From Rhipicephalus microplus (taxonomy: Eukaryota; Arthropoda; Arachnida; Ixodida; Ixodidae), in NCBI RefSeq assembly GCF_043290135.1, contig NW_027464588.1, positions 5,199,501 to 5,263,500 of the forward strand: a stretch of 64,000 nucleotides of DNA, given 5' to 3'. The translations under genes were made by a program, and so were the position numbers. The notes below the pieces were generated by a model, which worked only from the letters and a program-made list of their open reading frames with translations, was not told the origin of the DNA and made no database searches. Below are positions 1 to 11,132 of this stretch, piece by piece; position 1 is the stretch's first letter; each line of letters starts with the position of its first letter.

Positions 1-597
1 CAACGGCGCTTTGAACAAAAGACTTTATTGTTTATTCACGCACGGGCGTTATCACTACAAGCTATATAAAAATAAAATGGCAGCGTCCGCAGCCCCATCA
101 AACGCTACAAGTTTGAGTATTCTTTTGAAAATTTTGATGGGCGAGATGAGGAGGTTGATGAGAAGCTAAAATACGAAAAGCGTGATAACGTGAACCGTGC
201 CCACTTCATACTGCGTTCCTTACCCGCTTGAAGACATTTCAACTAGCAGTTTTGTTATCGATATATTACTTGAGCTGGAGAGATAAAGCATACACAGTGA
301 CCAAGCGACCCCCAGTAAAGTGTACAGTTCATCCGTATTTGCTACAAAAATACAGACAGAATACCCAACATTCTTTTTAAGGTTATGCAAATCACTTCGA
401 GCGAATACACAGTGTTCGTACTCCTCATAGCGGGTAACCAAAACAATGAATGCAACGAAGGAGTGGTTAGTCCAGTTGAACTGAATATGAGCATATAAGA
501 CCATAATGAAGTCTGCTGTAACGAAGTAATAACATAACAAAGCTATTGCAGGATTCGGCTCAACTCGAATACTTTAGTGTAAACCCGCCGCTAATTG
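1..597. other. 3' flank of the P-like transposase gene
   Basis: No coding sequence recognised. On the minus strand, downstream of the transposase stop at 598, two AATAAA polyadenylation signals are visible as TTTATT at 24-29 and 31-36 of the plus strand, so this could be its 3' untranslated region. The short open frames here look random. I did not find a terminal inverted repeat. Confidence 0.4.
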
Positions 598-3500
598 CTA
601 ACCTTTGAACTTGTCAAGCTGTATGCCCGAGATTGAAGACTGGAACCTAACCCTGTCTAAGTTTCGGTTCACAAAACGCACATGCCAACATAAACGAACC
701 CGGCAAAACATTTTCAGAAACTTAGCGCGACACCCAGCAGAGCAGAAATGAAAATCGCCAACACTTGACAGATGGTGATACAAAACATCGCACACTTTCA
801 GGTGATGTGCAGTGGCCTCAATTATGGCAAGAAAGTGAGATTCAAGTTGTTGTACGTATGCAAAAGCTGCTTCTGATGGCACAGTGAGATTCCCAAAAAG
901 TTTGCTGGGGACGTGGTATGCTTTGAGCATTGTGAAATACTGGTGGGTACCCTTAAGCGTCTCACTGTCGTCTTTCAGTAACTGTGGGCAACTGCAACCG
1001 TCACATGCATTCCGAAGGAAGTGTTTGATGAGAAAACCAGCTACATAATATGCAACGGAGTCATCGATAATATGGGAGTGAATGTCTGTCGCAAGTTCAG
1101 AGAGATCGTCTAGAGCGGGAAAGTCGTCAGGCTGTGGCTGTGCACACTCCTCATTATCCACAAGAGACGCACTGGTGAGGGAGAATGGCGAGAGCTGCTC
1201 CTGGAGGAGGTCACATTCATCATCCTCGACATTTCCGTATTCTGACAGCTTGAAAAGTTTTCTTATGCAGATGTGCTTCAGGCCACAAATAAATTGTGCT
1301 ACATTGGGGTTGGTGTCGCAACCCTGTTTTTGCCTAATGTGGCCAAATATGTTCTCCAGAGGATCCTGTTGAAGCCTGCGTGTTAACAGATATTCAAAAT
1401 TGTAATTTTTGGAGAGGTCGTCCCATAGTTGACAAATTGCCTTAATTGTAATTTGCCAACCTACGATGCTTTGTGGTTGACGTCTGCCAACAAACTGCTA
1501 TGATGCAATCCAGGGAAGCTGGCCTCGGAGGAAGTCAATCAGCTCCGAATTATTTTTCATGATTGCATGCCGCAGCTTTTGCGAAGTTCTTTTTTTACTC
1601 GAGCTGTTCAAGGCATCGAAAATCCTGTCCATACGATCACAAAATTGAGCTGTAGTGATGGCCGAGGCAGGCAGCACCTTCGCATACACCATTGCCGTGA
1701 TAGCAATCGAAACTGATGCACTGAGGACCTGAGTTGCTCTGCTGACCTTCATATTAGAAAAAGGTTTCTGATGAATGTGCCATTCAGTCAACTTTGGAGC
1801 CAATCGCAACCGCAACTCATGTGAGGATTGCTAAAGGCTTACAATGTGCGACTAGTTAACGATGTCATCCCCAATGTATAACTTGTGTGCTTGGACATTA
1901 TTGCGCGTTGTTTTAATTAAATGCGGATCTTCAAAAATGTAATATACCCGCTCACCATTAACTTCAAAAAAAGGCTTTGCTACAGTCACTCTTAGTTGGT
2001 TAGCGAGACTTACATTTGAACTGCCCTGGTCACAAATGACTGCTTTCACTGCAATATTAAAGCTCCTAAGCTCCAAAGTGAGTGACACCAGCAAGTTATG
2101 CATAACAGATGATGGTGTTGATGTGTGCCCTATAGTAAAAGCAACCAGTTGAACCCACTTTCTCGAAACACCAACAAGAAGAAAAACCAGTGCTCGATCA
2201 GCGATGGTTGAAGTGCGATGAGTGCCATCATCTGTAAAACCCTGGACAACGTCTCTTGAAGCATCATAGTACAAATTCTTTTTGAGTGCTATTTCGTCAA
2301 AAACTAAAGCGCACACTCGGTCCCGTTCATTCCAAGCTTGAGTATTTGTTGCAATGGAAGAAAGGATTCCTGGAATTATGCCTGGAGTCATCTTTACATT
2401 AGCTAGCCACCTCCTTAATGAACGCCGGGAGAGCAAAGAAAAATATGGAGCCAGAAATCGGTATGCTCGCGGACCTCGGAAGTTTAAGTGAAGAGCGAAT
2501 TTCTAGAACCACACGGGAAACCGCTTGCCCTTGCGTTTGGGCCTCAAGCGAACATGTGCAGAAAGAAGTTTAAAAACCTCCTCGGTGACGTGCGGTCGGA
2601 TAACTTCAAGGGCCTTCGAAGTCGATGATGGTGCTTGGTGAGGCTGTCTCTGCAGTCTTTTGATAGTTTTTCGCTGTGCTGCTACTTTGGCTTGCAGATG
2701 TTTAATGGTTTGCTTGTACTTCATTGATGGAGACATTGTCGCTGGCACACAGGAACACACTGCAATAAACAAAAAAATTGATGTAAAAGCGAAGAACAAC
2801 TAATACCATACGAGCACTTTCCTCGCTCTTTCAGACCCAAGGTGCACAACTTTCTGTGGTACAAAGTTTTCGATTGCACTACCTAAAAACAAACCATTCA
2901 CATTGTTGACAATGCACAAAAAAATGAAAATCACTGAGAGCCCAACCTTACATTTTGTAAGTGCACACGTAGCGTCCTTTTGAGGATAGTTTCCTCAGAA
3001 TGTCCTAAACATAAAATAGCACATTAAAAACTGCTGCAATAAAAGCATAGTCACCATTTTCTCTAAGGCACTCAGGCGTGGAGCTGTTGGCGGAGACGTC
3101 TTCTGGAGGGTCTTGTGAAGCTTGTTCAGTGCCTCGGACAGTGCTGTCGGAACAATCTTGCGAGCGGCCTGCGGAAGTCTCTATATCAATCCACTCTGGT
3201 GTTGAATGAACATACAACTTACCGGCCACACAAGTTCCTTTTGTGACAGCTGAACGACTGGTTAAGGTTTTCTCCGGCAAGACGAAATCAGTAGATATTT
3301 TTTCACCAGCTACAAGGGAGCTGCCACCTGCAGAAGTTTGGTCAACAGTCAATTTGGGTAAAAAAAAAAGAAATTGCGACACTGAACGCACCCTGTTCAT
3401 CGGGGCACCTCAATGTGTGGGAGCCGCTTTTTGAAGCCTCTACCGCAGGTCCTGAAGAAATGAAATGACGACAATGTGTCAGTAAGAGGCTTAAAATAAC

Positions 3501-4459
3501 ACAAATTGAAGCTCATCCGCACCTTGCAATGCAGCTTCTGCAGCCTTGTCACAGTCACTACTTGAAGCGACGCTCACAGAACCTGCATATATGTGCAGTT
3601 GGTACAAGTTACAAAGCTTGTAGCATGGGGAAACTTAAAGAGCTATTTCAAACGCATAAATTGGTCGAACGTGGAAGAAAAGAGACGGCACCAACTAGGA
3701 AACAAGTAATTTGTGATTTTTGGAATTATCAACAGTGGCAGCTTTCACTTATGAAAGGTATACGTACATGTGCACTCAGGCTTGAAGATAATGTGAAATA
3801 GCCCTTTAAAGTCTTTCAAAACAAGTTGCGCAGGTCCAGAGCATCGAAAATGACAGAAATGTAAAGCTGCTGTTAGGAAGGTAATAGCCCACAATTCACA
3901 GAATTTAAGATTTTTCAAGTGTTACTTCTGTAGGGAGGTTTCTCCATCGGCTACAAAGATCTTCACGGTTAACTGTCGCCACTGATTCCATACAAGTGGC
4001 TGCTATTGCACATATTTGAGTTTCAGTCAATCATTTACATGGTGCAGCTGGTTGCACACTGGGAACAGCCATTCTTGTAAGCCTTGTGTGCCCAGGGTCC
4101 ATGAAACTTTGAGCAGTAAAATGTTTGCTACAAACCCTGTACGTTGCGTACAATAGGCTGGCCGGCTTACTCAGGAGATCATCGCGTCCAGCATACTGCA
4201 TCCATGCTTTCATGCTGCATTGGCAATGAACTATCAGCTGAAAGGGGAAGTGCTTGAATAGTGATTTTTTATTGTTACCCTCACTTAACAAGTACGAACA
4301 GTAAGCCTACAGACATGCAAACCATACAAAAGCTTTAACACACCTGCCGTCCCATGGTACGCGGAAGAAACTCGTCCCAGGCTTCTTGTGGGTTCTGCCA
4401 TTGTTGAAGCACCACGATACACAGCAGTAGCTGCCGTAGCTTGGACCGCCGGACGGCAT
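598..4459 (-). pseudogene. P-element/THAP9-like DNA transposase gene, seven exons, with in-frame stops
   Basis: Cut-and-paste transposase of the P superfamily, which would bind element ends through a THAP zinc finger and act in the nucleus. My model: exons 4459-4344, 4214-4039, 3582-3523, 3451-3392, 3327-3223, 3195-3055 and 2759-598; every junction is GT/AG and every phase agrees, giving about 940 codons. Exons 1-2 encode the THAP domain: the CCVSWC start, C-x2-H in VCSKHF, and the closing AVPSV. Exon 7 opens with a basic coiled coil (KYKQTIKHLQAKVAAQRKT), then the RNase H-like core: VFDEIA (first Asp), VICDQGSSN (second Asp), EDPHLIKTTRNN, and QDPLENIFGHIRQ (candidate Glu). Exon 7 has in-frame TAG codons at 2503-2505, 1852-1854, 1831-1833 and 1498-1500, and ends with TAG at 598-600. 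Homology resumes after each stop, so this is a recently decayed copy. The family is certain; activity is unlikely. Confidence 0.88.
4344..4459 (-). pseudogene. THAP-domain first exon of the P-like transposase
   Basis: Starts with ATG at 4459-4457 and reads MPSGGPSYGSYCCVSWCFNN, then TSFFRVPWDG, ending at a GT donor (4343). The paired cysteines followed by a short loop and a Phe-x-x-x-Pro run are the first half of a THAP finger. The split AG codon is completed by C of exon 2 (4214), which restores Ser-Met-Lys-Ala-Trp, Trp being the conserved THAP tryptophan. The nearer acceptor at 4238-4240 would give an immediate stop, so I prefer 4215-4217. Confidence 0.75.
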
Positions 4460-7449
4460 GGCGTCAGCGCGGTCTGAAAATGTTAGTAAGTGGATGCTTC
4501 GCTGTCAAATTACGAAAAAGATATGTGCACGTCATAAGTGTACCAGCAAACCCCTTTGAATGATTAGCTAATCGATGCACAATACAAAACCAGTGATACA
4601 TCTCTGACCCATAAAACTCTGACTTACAAAGATATACGTCAAGACCACGAACAAAGATCTTCAGAAGTTTCCAGGCCGCTATCCCTTGTAATGCAATGGT
4701 AACGCGGCCTGGAAACTTTAGAACACCTTCGTCCGTACGCAGTATCAGCAGTACATTGGGAAGAAAAATCGTAGTTGAAATTTGTGCGGCAAAATTCTAT
4801 TGGAAACGTCAAAAAAATTTGTGGGCAGCTTGCACTAGTGGCACAAGGCTAGCGAAGAAACGAAGATGATGGCCACTTGGCTAGTCCAGATTTGCCTCCG
4901 GCACACCAAGAATTATTCTTGTTCCGAGCCTTCGGGAAACGCGTAGTGAAGCATGCGAGGCCCAGCGAACGATTCTCAATATTTTGCACCGAGCCACCGA
5001 GCCTATGACCTAGCTGCCCAGCTATGCTCAGCACACAGACGCTCGCGTCCGTGGCAGACGCAGCACGCGTCGCCTCGGCTTGACGCCGTGCCGCCTTTGC
5101 TATACTGCATACGTTGCACAATGTTCCCGTCTAACCGCCGCATAGAGCCACAAACTTTCTTTTTATCGAACCTCCTAGTCCTTACAAGCTTCAGAAAAAG
5201 GTTACAACTGCGTGAATGAGACGCCACGTAAGAAACAAACTCGCACACACGAAGCGCAACGTGTGTGTGTGCATCTTTCAATGTTTGTTGCATGGTGTCT
5301 TTTTCACGCAGGCGTAACCGTTTTCTGAAAAAAATGACCCAACAAGACCAACAACATGTCATTCAACAAGCTTCGCTTGAAAACGTGCCTCACCTGTTAT
5401 CTCAAGCTTGAAAACGCCGACGCAGCCGACGTTGACGAAAGCGACGAAAGCTTCTCGCCGTCAGTCATGCATGGGCTTGTCGCTGGGTAGATGGTGTTTA
5501 TAACAGTACGGCTGAAGAAAAATGATCGCGTAAGGTGTGTTGAATAAATTGTTTTTATGTATAAAGAACATACCAAATTTGGGCGTGCAATTATTAATTT
5601 GTGAAAACAATTCTGTTGCATTGATTATAACTGTGTTTTTTTGCGCTTGCGCCCTCTGACGTTTGGTGAGAGCACTAGTTTGTTACGTAGTCGTGACGCC
5701 CTTCCTGAGGCCAGGTTTTGCGGAGTGTCCGCTCTTGTCTTCTTCTTTCTCTATGCACGGGAGAAATCTCACCAGGCACTACCAGGTAAACAATGGCTGC
5801 TACTGAGAATGAGAGACAGCAAAAGTCGGTTTTTAACACTTCTACTAACGTTTCCTACTAGAACATGCCAATGGCTGCTAATTGGGAATGAGAGACAGAA
5901 AAATTCGGCTTTTACTTAGCACGCACGCCGCGATTTTTTTTTATTGTTCAACAACGCACAAAAGAAATCTCCCACCGGCACCACCTTGGAGGTCAAAGCG
6001 TAAGACTGGTTACACACTACGACTACGAGGTACGAATGGGTGCCGCTATAAGGAGCTTCACCCCTAAAAAGAAATGCAATAGTGATCCTTATTTTGATGC
6101 AATGACTTGATTACATTTAACTCTGCATTCATCCAATGATGTGGCGGCTACGTTCCGGTGTCATTTCCGCTCGCAATAGTTCTGGCAAGCGCCACTACGA
6201 GTTATGCAGTCCGCACCTATGTTTTCGAGCGTTAAAGGGCCCTTTCAATAGCAAAACATGAGCCGTTGACGCAGCAGGCATTTTCAGACGCTCCCCGGCG
6301 GCCACGTGGTGGCTAAGAGAGTATGAGTGAGAGAAACACGTGTGCATGGGAGCCATTTGGCCCCATCCGATCGTTGATTCGACTGACTCGAACGCTCCAA
6401 CGAGACGCTGTGTCATAACGCGAAGGCTGAGAGTGTGAGAGGGGAAGAGACCACAGCTGGCACCGTGCCGGGGAACGTATGGAGGGACGTATAGACGCAC
6501 GGACGTGAGCACGAGACATCGAAGGCTATAACATCAAAAATTTAGAAAGGAAGCTGTCACAACGCCTTACCGACAACGCTTCCCCCCCCCCTTCCAAATA
6601 AAAAAAGGCCTGTTCTGGTGATTCCTTCAAGAATAAGTGACGTTGATCTGTTAATAAATTTGGTAGGTTAGTTGTAAACTAAAAGTGTTGGTGGAAGTAA
6701 GAAATCGAGATGAGTACTGGTGACTTGATCTTCAATAGGATTTCAGAAGACTTTGATGCTTTCTAAGAAAACGGTTTACACCCGAAGAAAGTTGCCGTAA
6801 CGCTCGGCACTCAGTTGAAGCCTGCAATAGGCGAGCATACGTCGCATGCACAACGCTAACGCAAAGCTTTGCGTTGGCCTCTATGATTAAATAGGCAGGC
6901 TTGTGAGGCAGAATGCAATTCTTTCTTCGCTGAATGGTATCGCTTCGCCATGCTCCTACTAAGATGTCGGTCACAACCGCCATCTTGTAAGAGGCATGGC
7001 TTTACCCTAAGGCAATAAATAATTTGCATTTCATTGCCCACTGTGTCGAACGTCATGGAGCCCTTTCCAGTTGTGTTCGCCAACTTACGTTAGTTCAGTT
7101 CAACCAAAGGGCTACGGGCCTCTCTGCAGGTCGCACGGTAGGTCCCGCGACCAAAGTCCTGGCAACAAGACCTCGCTGTAGGCTTGTTGCAGAGACGATT
7201 ACTAGCTGGCTTGCGCCTCGATGTTCGAAGAACCACGGTAGAACGCCGTAACTCAGGCTTCGGCACGCAGGAACATGCGCCAGCGCGAGGACCGCACGTT
7301 CGAAACGCGACGAAATGCACGTGGATATCTTCTTCCTCGTCTTCACTATATGAATTGTTTCACGGTTCAACGCACGCTGGTGGATCCGCCATTAGTTCGT
7401 CGATAAACATTCCAGCATCTCCATGGAGTTTTCTGACTTCCACTAGGGT
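4460..7449. other. Intergenic stretch without recognised gene
   Basis: No open frame here shows a family signature on either strand. A 25-nt inverted repeat lies at 5192-5327 (listed separately). The region from 4840 to 5110 and from 6180 to 6520 is somewhat more G/C-rich than the surroundings but has no consistent coding frame. Confidence 0.3.
5192..5327. repeat. Inverted repeat, 25-nt arms with about 86-nt loop
   Basis: The arm at 5192-5216 begins CAGAAAAAGGTTAC. The arm at 5303-5327 is its reverse complement with three mismatches (22 of 25). It could be the ends of a very short foldback element or a transcribed hairpin. No target duplication was seen. Confidence 0.6.
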
Positions 7450-7676
7450 ATACTCGAAAACACGGCTGTGGTGGTCGACAGCCAGGGAGAGGTACGGGGC
7501 GCCCTGACTATACTCACTAAGGACTCCATGGTGGCGGAATAAGCCACGATTGCTTTAGCTATCAGGAACAGAAAATGGCCATACATATATAGCGACTCCA
7601 AAGCAGCAATTAAGAGCTTCGACAAGGGCTATGTCGCTAGGACTGTGATTAAACTTATGAACAAAGTCAATCCTAC
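7450..7676 (+). pseudogene. LINE RNase H domain, 5' part, interrupted by a Gypsy insertion
   Basis: Reads AVVVDSQGEVRGAL, an AE in MVAE, ALAIRNRKWPYIYSDSKAAI and KLMNKVNP. The VDxxG, AE and YSDS elements are the RNase H1 catalytic Asp, Glu and Asp as carried at the C-terminal end of I/R1-type non-LTR retrotransposons. There is one in-frame TAA straight after the MVAE motif. The frame is cut at 7676 by the LTR of the CsRn1-like element and resumes at 15394. No 5' RT domain was found upstream, so the LINE copy was probably already 5' truncated. Confidence 0.72.
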
Positions 7677-7845
7677 TGTAGGCTTATGCCACAGGAGTGA
7701 AAGAAAGACACGCCTGAACGATAACCGATGCCAGCCCGGAACGTGAGCCGTGGCTTCACGTGTCACGGCCTAGCGCCTTCTTTATTTTCTTCTGTCACCA
7801 TCGCGCGCTCTCCGGTTTGCGCGCCGCCCGAATGAGGGCGCTACA
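7677..7845 (-). repeat. 3' LTR of the CsRn1-like element
   Basis: 169 bp, TGTAGGCTTATGCC... to ...GAGGGCGCTACA. On the minus strand it contains AATAAA (plus-strand CTTTATTTTC near 7780), a likely polyadenylation signal. The integrase frame runs into it and stops at 7782. Confidence 0.9.
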
Positions 7846-9161
7846 GGGCCCCCCGTGTAGACTGGAAGTCGGAATGTGACATGCCGTTTGTGGTATTCCA
7901 ACGGAAGATCAGTCGTAGATGAGAGGCTTTCTAGGGCGGTCTCCAGGTACGCCGGCTTGAGTCGGTCTAAGGTGACTGTCTCTTCACGGCCATTCTGAAG
8001 TAGAGTGGCAGTTTTGGGGGTGCGGTGAAGGACGCGAAATGGTCCGTCGTAGGCTAGTGTCAAAGGTGGTCTGACCGCGTCGTGGCGCGAGAAAACATGT
8101 GTTGCAGTGGCCAGATCAGGGTGGACGAATATGGTCTTGTGTTCGGAAGGTCTGGGTAGAGTGGGCCGGAGGTCTTGAACGCAGTCGAGGAGGTGTTGTA
8201 GGAATTGCTGTGGCTGGTCTAGTAGCTTTGTTGACGCTAAGAAGTCTCCCGGAAGCCGTAAAGAAGTGTCATACACCAGCTCTGCTGTTGAGAACTGCAG
8301 GTCTGCCCGGATGACAGCTCGTAAACCTAAGAGCACCAGTGGCAAGGCATCAACCCAGGTGGCTCTATTGAGGTGGGTAGTCAAGGCGGTCTTCAGTTGT
8401 CGGTGAAGGCGTTCCACCATGCCGTTGGCGCAGGGATGATAAGCCGTGTTACGGCAATGTCTGGCTCCGAGGATGCGATTAAGGCAAGTAAACAGCGAGG
8501 ACTCCAACTGACGTCTACGGTCTGTTGTCATGGTGCCAGGACAGCCAAAACGGGATACCCACGTAGAAATGAAAACGCGGGCAACTGTCTCGGCTGTGAT
8601 ATCTTGAATTGGAACCACCTCTGGCCAGCGTGTGAAGCGATCGACCATGGTCAATATATAACGGTACCCCTGAGACACTGGTAGAGGGCCCACAATGTCT
8701 AGATGAACATGGTCGAAACGACGGCCGGCTGGAAGGAAAGGTTGGGGCGGCGTCTTAGTATGACGGGAGACCTTTGTCATCTGGCAGGGCAGGCACATGC
8801 GCGTCCAAGCGCGCACATCACCGTTGATTCCGGGCCAGACATAGCGCTGGGTGAGAAGACGCTGAGTAGCCCGAATGCCAGGGTGACAGATGTCGTGTAA
8901 GGAGTGGAAAACGGTGCGTCGTAATGAAGCGGGAACGAAAGGGCGGGGAAGGTCAGCTGAGACATTGCACCACAAGCGCTCAGATGATAATGGATGAGGC
9001 ACCAGGCGTAGTCGGAGAGAACGGGGGTTCTCCCGAAAAGCGGCAAGCTCTCTATCATCCTGCTGTGCCGAGGAGAATGAGGCCCAGTCGATGGTTGGCG
9101 GTGGAGAGTCAACCGCGGCTATACGAGAAAGGGCATCTGCGGCGTTGTCAGCTCCTTTCAC
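7782..9161 (-). pseudogene. CsRn1-like Pol: end of RNase H and integrase
   Basis: Integrase inserts the cDNA into host DNA. The frame opens inside the RNase H tail (KGADNAADALSR), then shows the HHCC zinc finger (H-DIC-H followed by CLPC), the catalytic core with Asp in HLDIVGPL, Asp in MTTDRR and Glu in MVERLHRQLKTAL, and a chromatin-binding-like tail that ends LEYHKRHVTFRLPVY before reading into the LTR. All three acidic residues are present. It is in the same frame as the RT section upstream but separated from it by a TAA at 9213-9215, so it is translated only if that stop is ignored. Length is about that of an intact Gypsy integrase. Confidence 0.88.
7846..7860 (-). promoter_or_regulatory. 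Polypurine tract (plus-strand DNA primer) of the CsRn1-like element
   Basis: Minus-strand reading CACGGGGGGCCC lies directly upstream of the 3' LTR. The G-run in this position is the expected primer for second-strand synthesis. Confidence 0.6.
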
Positions 9162-9212
9162 GTGGCGGATGTCAGTCGTGAACTCCGATATATAAGCCAG
9201 ATGGCGGAGTTC

Positions 9213-10310
9213 TTAGGGCACGTACTTGGATGAGTTAGTGCGGAAAACATACGCCAGTGGCTTATGGTTAGTCAGCACGTAAAACGAGCATCCTTCCAGG
9301 AAATGCCGAAAGTGCTGTATTGCAGCGTAGATGGCTAGTAATTCCCGGCCAAAGACGCTGTAGCGGGTCTCAGCAGGAAGTAGCTTCCGAGAGTAAAACG
9401 ACAAGGGTCTCCACTCGGAGTTAATGCACTGCTGTAAGACGGCTCCGACGGCCACGCTGGATGCGTCCACCATCAATAAGGTAGGGGTGTTGCTGCGTGG
9501 ATGAATGAGAAGCACGGCGTTTGCGACCGCTTGCTTAGCAGCAGCAAAGGCGGCTTGGGCCTCTGACGACCAAGGAATGGCGGAGGACGGGCCGGCGGTC
9601 GACCGAAGGAGGTCGGTGAGCGGTCGTAGCAGTTCGGCACAGTGTGGTATGAAGCGCCTGGAAAAATTCACAAGCCCCAGGAATTGGCGTAATTGGCGCA
9701 GTGTTGTAGGCTGAGGGTAATCCTGAATTGCTTTAACGTGGGACCGGAGAGGGCATATTCCTTTGGATGATATGTGATGGCCCAAGAACTTGAGCTCAGA
9801 TGCGCCGAAAGTACACTTAGAGGCGTTCACAACGAGGCCGTACTGCTGAAGACGATGGAACAGAGCGCGTAGATGGTGCTCATGATCTTCAGGTTTGCGG
9901 CTGGCGATGAGGACATCGTCAAGGTACGCAAACACAGTAGGAAGACCCCGTTTGACCTCAGAAATGAACCGCTGGAAAGTTTGAGCCGAATAGCGGAGTC
10001 CAAAAGGCATCCGCACGTATTCAAACAACCCAAAGGGCGTCGTGATGGCGGTCTTAGGTATGTCGGCGGGCTCGACAGGAATCTGGTGGTACGCCCTAAC
10101 AAGGTCCACTTTGCTGAAAATTGTGCAGCCGTTGAGGCGCGATGTAAAATCCTGAATGTGAAGTAGAGGATAGCTGTCGTGGACAGTCTTGGCGTTCAAC
10201 GCTCGATAGTCCCCACAAGGACGCCAGTCACCAGGATCACGCTTTGGCGCCAAATGCAGCGGGGAAGCCCAAGCGCTTGACGACGGGCGGATAATGCCGA
10301 GCTGCAGCAT
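9213..10310 (-). pseudogene. CsRn1-like Pol: reverse transcriptase and RNase H
   Basis: RNA-dependent DNA polymerase. Motifs in order: [48 protein letters not shown], the RFISE segment, catalytic [37 protein letters not shown], then RNase [22 protein letters not shown]-type [12 protein letters not shown] and TNHKPLAY. The catalytic YLDD is intact, but the RNase H position normally TDHKPL reads TNHKPL. A frameshift with a small deletion near 10365 separates it from the protease, and TAA at 9213-9215 interrupts RNase H. The chosen start is only the first Met after the frameshift. Confidence 0.88.
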
Positions 10311-10447
10311 GTGGTCAAACTCCCGTTTAGCAATAGCTAGGCGGTCTCCGAACAGGCGGCGTGGTGTGTCACCGTATGTTTAGGCGGCTGAGTGAGGTTG
10401 CACGGTTTAGTTAACTCCGGGACTCTCGCCAAGATTTTTTCGAACGG

Positions 10448-10909
10448 TTAGGAAGGTATCAGCATGCGGATGGCCATTGGAGCGATGTCGGACAGGACTC
10501 CCGAGATGAAGAGACGAGTCTTACCATCTATGAGGTGGCGCCGCCGCACGCTGACGTTCAAATCGAAGTATGAGAGGAAGTTCGAGCCGATGATCGGTTG
10601 AACCACGTCTGCGATGACGAAAACCCACCGGAAAATGCAGCGAAGGCCGAAGTCGAGGGTGAGAGATCGGAGCCCATACGTTGCTATAGACGAGGCGTTG
10701 GCAGCACGAATCACTTGCCCCTGTGACTTTGAACGATCAACCTTAGTCGGGGGCACAACGCTAATTTCCGCGCCCGTATCTATAAGGAACCTGGCGCCCG
10801 ATAGCTGGTCCGTGACCATGAAAAAGCGGCTGGGACGAGATGGGAGATCACACGCCGCCGTCAGTGATCCCGGCAGGCGTTTCCCTGCCACGAACATGGG
10901 GGTGTACAC
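10448..10909 (-). pseudogene. CsRn1-like Pol: aspartic protease
   Basis: Retroviral-type aspartic protease that would process Gag-Pol. The frame enters from the gag frame by -1 slippage at 10879-10885 and continues RLPGSLTAACDLPSRPSRFF, then active-site FLIDTGAEISVVPP. The frame ends at TAA 10448-10450, after which the same frame continues FEKILARVPELTKPCNL, the normal linker to RT, until the frameshift near 10365. The catalytic DTG is intact. Confidence 0.82.
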
Positions 10910-11132
10910 TTCGGGGCTCGGTGTCGGAAACGCCGGTGGTACCAGCAGAGGGGTGGAGGGCTGGGACTCCGAGCATATCGTGTGCGTGGAAGAGCTCGAC
11001 GACCGGAACGAGGCGAACGAGTCTCCTGCAGGGGGCTCCGGAGTGCGGCAATGTAGGCGGCGAGTTCGTCGATGTGGGCCTCAAGGCGCGAAATTGTTGT
11101 GTTTTGGGTTTCAGTTTCGGTTTCGGATTGAC
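10861..11132 (-). pseudogene. CsRn1-like Gag C-terminal part with CHCC motif
   Basis: Frame reads a helical stretch (ISRLEAHIDELAAYIAALRS), an Arg/Ser/Pro-rich linker, then CWYHRRFRHRAPKCTPPC, a C-x2-H-x9-C-x3-C motif that in the CsRn1 clade replaces the usual CCHC knuckle. It ends at TGA 10861-10863. Upstream it runs without a stop into the Mag-like insert, so the normal Gag N-terminal half is separated by about 3.5 kb. Confidence 0.8.
10879..10885 (-). promoter_or_regulatory. Putative -1 ribosomal frameshift slippery heptamer GGGAAAC
   Basis: In the gag frame it is read G-GGA-AAC, the exact X-XXY-YYZ phase. The gag stop TGA is at 10861-10863, 15 nt past the heptamer. Shifting back one base gives GGG-AAA-CGC, which is the protease frame. 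I did not identify a downstream pseudoknot by folding. Confidence 0.6.
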
